Positions 5,509-7,240 of a DNA stretch of 7,240 bases are shown piece by piece. The stretch is taken from NCBI GenBank assembly GCA_946544555.1, contig CAMNMI010000044.1, positions 1 through 7,240 on the forward strand, read 5' to 3'. Each line of letters begins with the position of its first letter. The first letter of the stretch is position 1. The notes beneath the pieces are model-generated. The model ran no database searches. It was given only the letters and a program-made list of their open reading frames with translations, and was not told where the DNA came from. The stretch comes from an uncultured Rickettsiales bacterium (GTDB lineage: Bacteria; Pseudomonadota; Alphaproteobacteria; Rickettsiales; Deianiraeaceae). Position numbers and translations under genes: made by a program.

Positions 5509-6300
5509 CTAAATCCTAAACAATTTTCTCCCATTTTTTGTAGTTTGGGCGCAGAAGGCATCAAAGTTAATGTCAAGGAATTGGCTCAAAAATTTGGCCG
5601 TGTGGTAGACAAATCCTGTCTCACATGGCTTTCCGCGCACTGGAACGGGAGACAAAAACGGCGCGTCCGTCTCTACAAGCATTAGTTCGCGTGGCACAAT
5701 TTTAGCAATGTCTCTTACTTCATGCGCGTTTTTGAATGTTGCAATACCATTGAACGAGATATAAACTCCGCAGTCAAGGGCGCGCTTGGCATTGTCAATG
5801 TCGCCAGTGTAGCTATGCAGCACCGCGCGGAAGTTGCGCTCCTTGGCATAAAACTGTATCATCTCTACTGCCTGTACGACCGCTTTTTCAGCCCGCGAGT
5901 GGATGATTATTGGCAAATCTAATTCAAGCGCCGCTGCAATATGATTTTCAAAACTTTTAATTTGATCGCTCAAAAATTCTTCATTTTCTTGAATATGCGT
6001 GTCAAGCCCAGTCTCGCCAATTGCAATGATGTTTTTATCCTTTGTTGCAATGGTTTTGAGCTCTTCCACAGCTATCACGCCAAAGTTTTTTACCTCCTCA
6101 GGATGACATGCAAATCCGCATTTGATTGTCAGCTCGTCATCGCTAAACGCATTGCAAATTTCAATTTCCCTGTCAATCTCATCTGGTCGTGCACCCGCAT
6201 GCATGATATACCGCAGGCCAAAATCCTTTGCATTTTTGATGATGCGAGTCAACTCATCATCCGTGTGATAATTCAAATGGCAGTGCGTGTCGAAGAGCAT
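5509..6300 (-). CDS. tatD: TatD family metal-dependent hydrolase (DNase)
   Basis: A 263-residue TIM-barrel metallohydrolase of normal TatD length. Family members have 3'-5' exonuclease or DNase activity and are linked to DNA repair and turnover. The metal ligands and motifs are all present in order: DTHCHL (His6, His8), GFACHPEE (His66), IGETGLD (Glu96), IIIHSR (His134), LHSYTGD (His162, where many relatives have HCFTG), and VETDAPFLSPVPVRGK (Asp212), followed by the usual YHTAKFLS helix. Nothing suggests inactivation. The ATG at 6300 lies 3 nt after the stop of the upstream unknown gene, so the two are almost certainly co-transcribed and perhaps translationally coupled. In many bacteria tatD follows metG; that arrangement is not seen here. 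A YcfH/TatD-type paralogue name would also fit, as the subfamily cannot be separated by eye. Confidence 0.93.
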   Translation of the reverse strand: MLFDTHCHLNYHTDDELTRIIKNAKDFGLRYIMHAGARPDEIDREIEICNAFSDDELTIKCGFACHPEEVKNFGVIAVEELKTIATKDKNIIAIGETGLDTHIQENEEFLSDQIKSFENHIAAALELDLPIIIHSRAEKAVVQAVEMIQFYAKERNFRAVLHSYTGDIDNAKRALDCGVYISFNGIATFKNAHEVRDIAKIVPRELMLVETDAPFLSPVPVRGKPCETGFVYHTAKFLSQFLDINFDAFCAQTTKNGRKLFRI

Positions 6301-6303
6301 AGT

Positions 6304-7233
6304 TTAATAAAAATCCCTTAATTCTTTTGGAGCAGCATTTCTCAAACTTTTTAATAGTCTATTCTTTTCTTGCTCTTTTTTCTTTTTGCAGTCATAAAAT
6401 TCTTTGAATTTTTCCCTCTTATTGACAATACCGTATTTTTTTTCATTCTTTTCAGGACAAACATCTTCATTAATATCAATATTACAGAATTGGCCTTTTA
6501 TGGCTTTGTCCAGTACATCATTAAACTTCCCCTCGTCAATTAGCCTCACCCTATTATGCACCAATTCATGTGGAACTTTATAGATTTTATCTTTGGTGAC
6601 ATAATAATAGTCAAAATATTTGTCTTTGTTTTTACACAATTCTTCGTATATTGTCGGTTTCTTTTTGTTATGTGATAATGGTATTTTTTTTACACCGCAA
6701 AGTTTGCCATTTTTATCTATACATTTGCCGTCAATCATTGTATATTCCTTTTTAACCAATGAAACAAAGCATTTTGGCACATTACCTTTGCATCGTTTTA
6801 GTTTCTTTTGTATCTCATCAAAAATAGTCGTCATTCCATCATGATAGGCACCTCGGCATGCTCCACTCTTAATATAACAACTTGACAATCTTTGAAAGTC
6901 CTCATCTTTTATTCTTTCAAAATGGTCTTTAATAATCCCATATATGCCCTCCCCATCATTTCCAACCATGCTTCTTGTGTTTTTACTACCATGAACATAA
7001 ATATCCGATGTAAAGTGTTTAATGTTATCAGGAATTTTAATATCTATATTTAATCCTTCGCTTTTATCATACTTTAACCAAGCATACCTCTTACCATAAT
7101 GTGGCTCAGATGCATATTCCATATAATTTGTATCGAGAAAGCTTGATGGTGTTTTTGGTTGACATTTTTCTTGCAATATTCGTAAAACATCTAAATTTTC
7201 TTTATTAGTCGAATAAACGTTTTTAACATACAT
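6304..7233 (-). CDS. hypothetical Cys-rich protein, possibly 5'-incomplete
   Basis: A 309-residue protein of unknown function; the first visible start is ATG 7233. No in-frame stop separates it from the window edge (7240), so the true start may lie outside. There is no signal peptide or membrane segment in the visible part. It has 11 cysteines, many in pairs: Cys119/126, Cys148/155 and Cys171/179, then Cys200, 250, 259 and 282; Cys24 is near the N-terminus. HELVH at 222-226 fits the HExxH zinc-protease pattern, with Glu234 nine residues after the Glu-containing helix start, but the flanking Pro221 and Asn227 are not typical. IYVHGSKNTRS (78-88) and GEGIYG (94-99) faintly recall ADP-ribosyltransferase motifs. 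The C-terminus (about 270-309) is a Lys-rich helical stretch. It is co-oriented with and 3 nt upstream of tatD. The function cannot be assigned. Confidence 0.75.
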   Translation of the reverse strand: MYVKNVYSTNKENLDVLRILQEKCQPKTPSSFLDTNYMEYASEPHYGKRYAWLKYDKSEGLNIDIKIPDNIKHFTSDIYVHGSKNTRSMVGNDGEGIYGIIKDHFERIKDEDFQRLSSCYIKSGACRGAYHDGMTTIFDEIQKKLKRCKGNVPKCFVSLVKKEYTMIDGKCIDKNGKLCGVKKIPLSHNKKKPTIYEELCKNKDKYFDYYYVTKDKIYKVPHELVHNRVRLIDEGKFNDVLDKAIKGQFCNIDINEDVCPEKNEKKYGIVNKREKFKEFYDCKKKKEQEKNRLLKSLRNAAPKELRDFY

Positions 7234-7240
7234 CTCATTT

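Overview
The window looks like chromosome of an AT-rich alphaproteobacterium, most likely an obligate intracellular member of the Rickettsiales or a relative. The reasons are the low GC, the strong Lys/Asn/Ile bias of the proteins, a GatC subunit of the tRNA-dependent amidotransferase, a RadC of alphaproteobacterial type, and two genes of the gene-transfer-agent (GTA) tail module that many alphaproteobacteria carry as relics. Genus and family cannot be fixed by eye.

Layout. Positions 1-100 hold a GC-rich palindromic repeat (copy 1). Positions 140-3268 hold four plus-strand genes in close file: a SPOR-domain lipoprotein, gatC, radC, and a large Asn/Gln/Glu-rich protein with one membrane segment. 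Positions 3315-3437 hold a second copy of the repeat in opposite orientation. Positions 3434-4838 (minus) hold two adjacent GTA/phage tail genes of the DUF2460 (distal tail) and DUF2163 (hub) families. A typical 2-Cys peroxiredoxin runs divergently at 4930-5469. It converges on a minus-strand pair: an unrecognised Cys-rich protein (6304-7233, possibly running off the window) and, 3 nt behind it, a TatD-family metal-dependent nuclease (5509-6300).

How the genes fit together. The four plus-strand genes look like one transcription unit of mixed housekeeping content (envelope, translation, DNA-related, unknown). The tail gene pair keeps the order of the Rhodobacter capsulatus GTA cluster, but neither adjacent side carries the peptidase and large tail-fibre genes that normally follow. 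The TatD gene is translationally close-coupled to the unknown gene.

The most interesting signal is the repeat. Two GC-rich copies in inverted orientation share a nested stem architecture, and all three differences within the 8-bp inner stem are compensatory, so pairing is kept although the sequence changed. Copy 2 abuts, and apparently supplies, the stop codon of the DUF2163 gene, whose C-terminus is shorter than I expect for the family. The other point worth a second look is the unknown Cys-rich protein with an HExxH-like motif. I saw no tRNA, rRNA, CRISPR or transposase gene, and no gene-free stretch over 300 bases.
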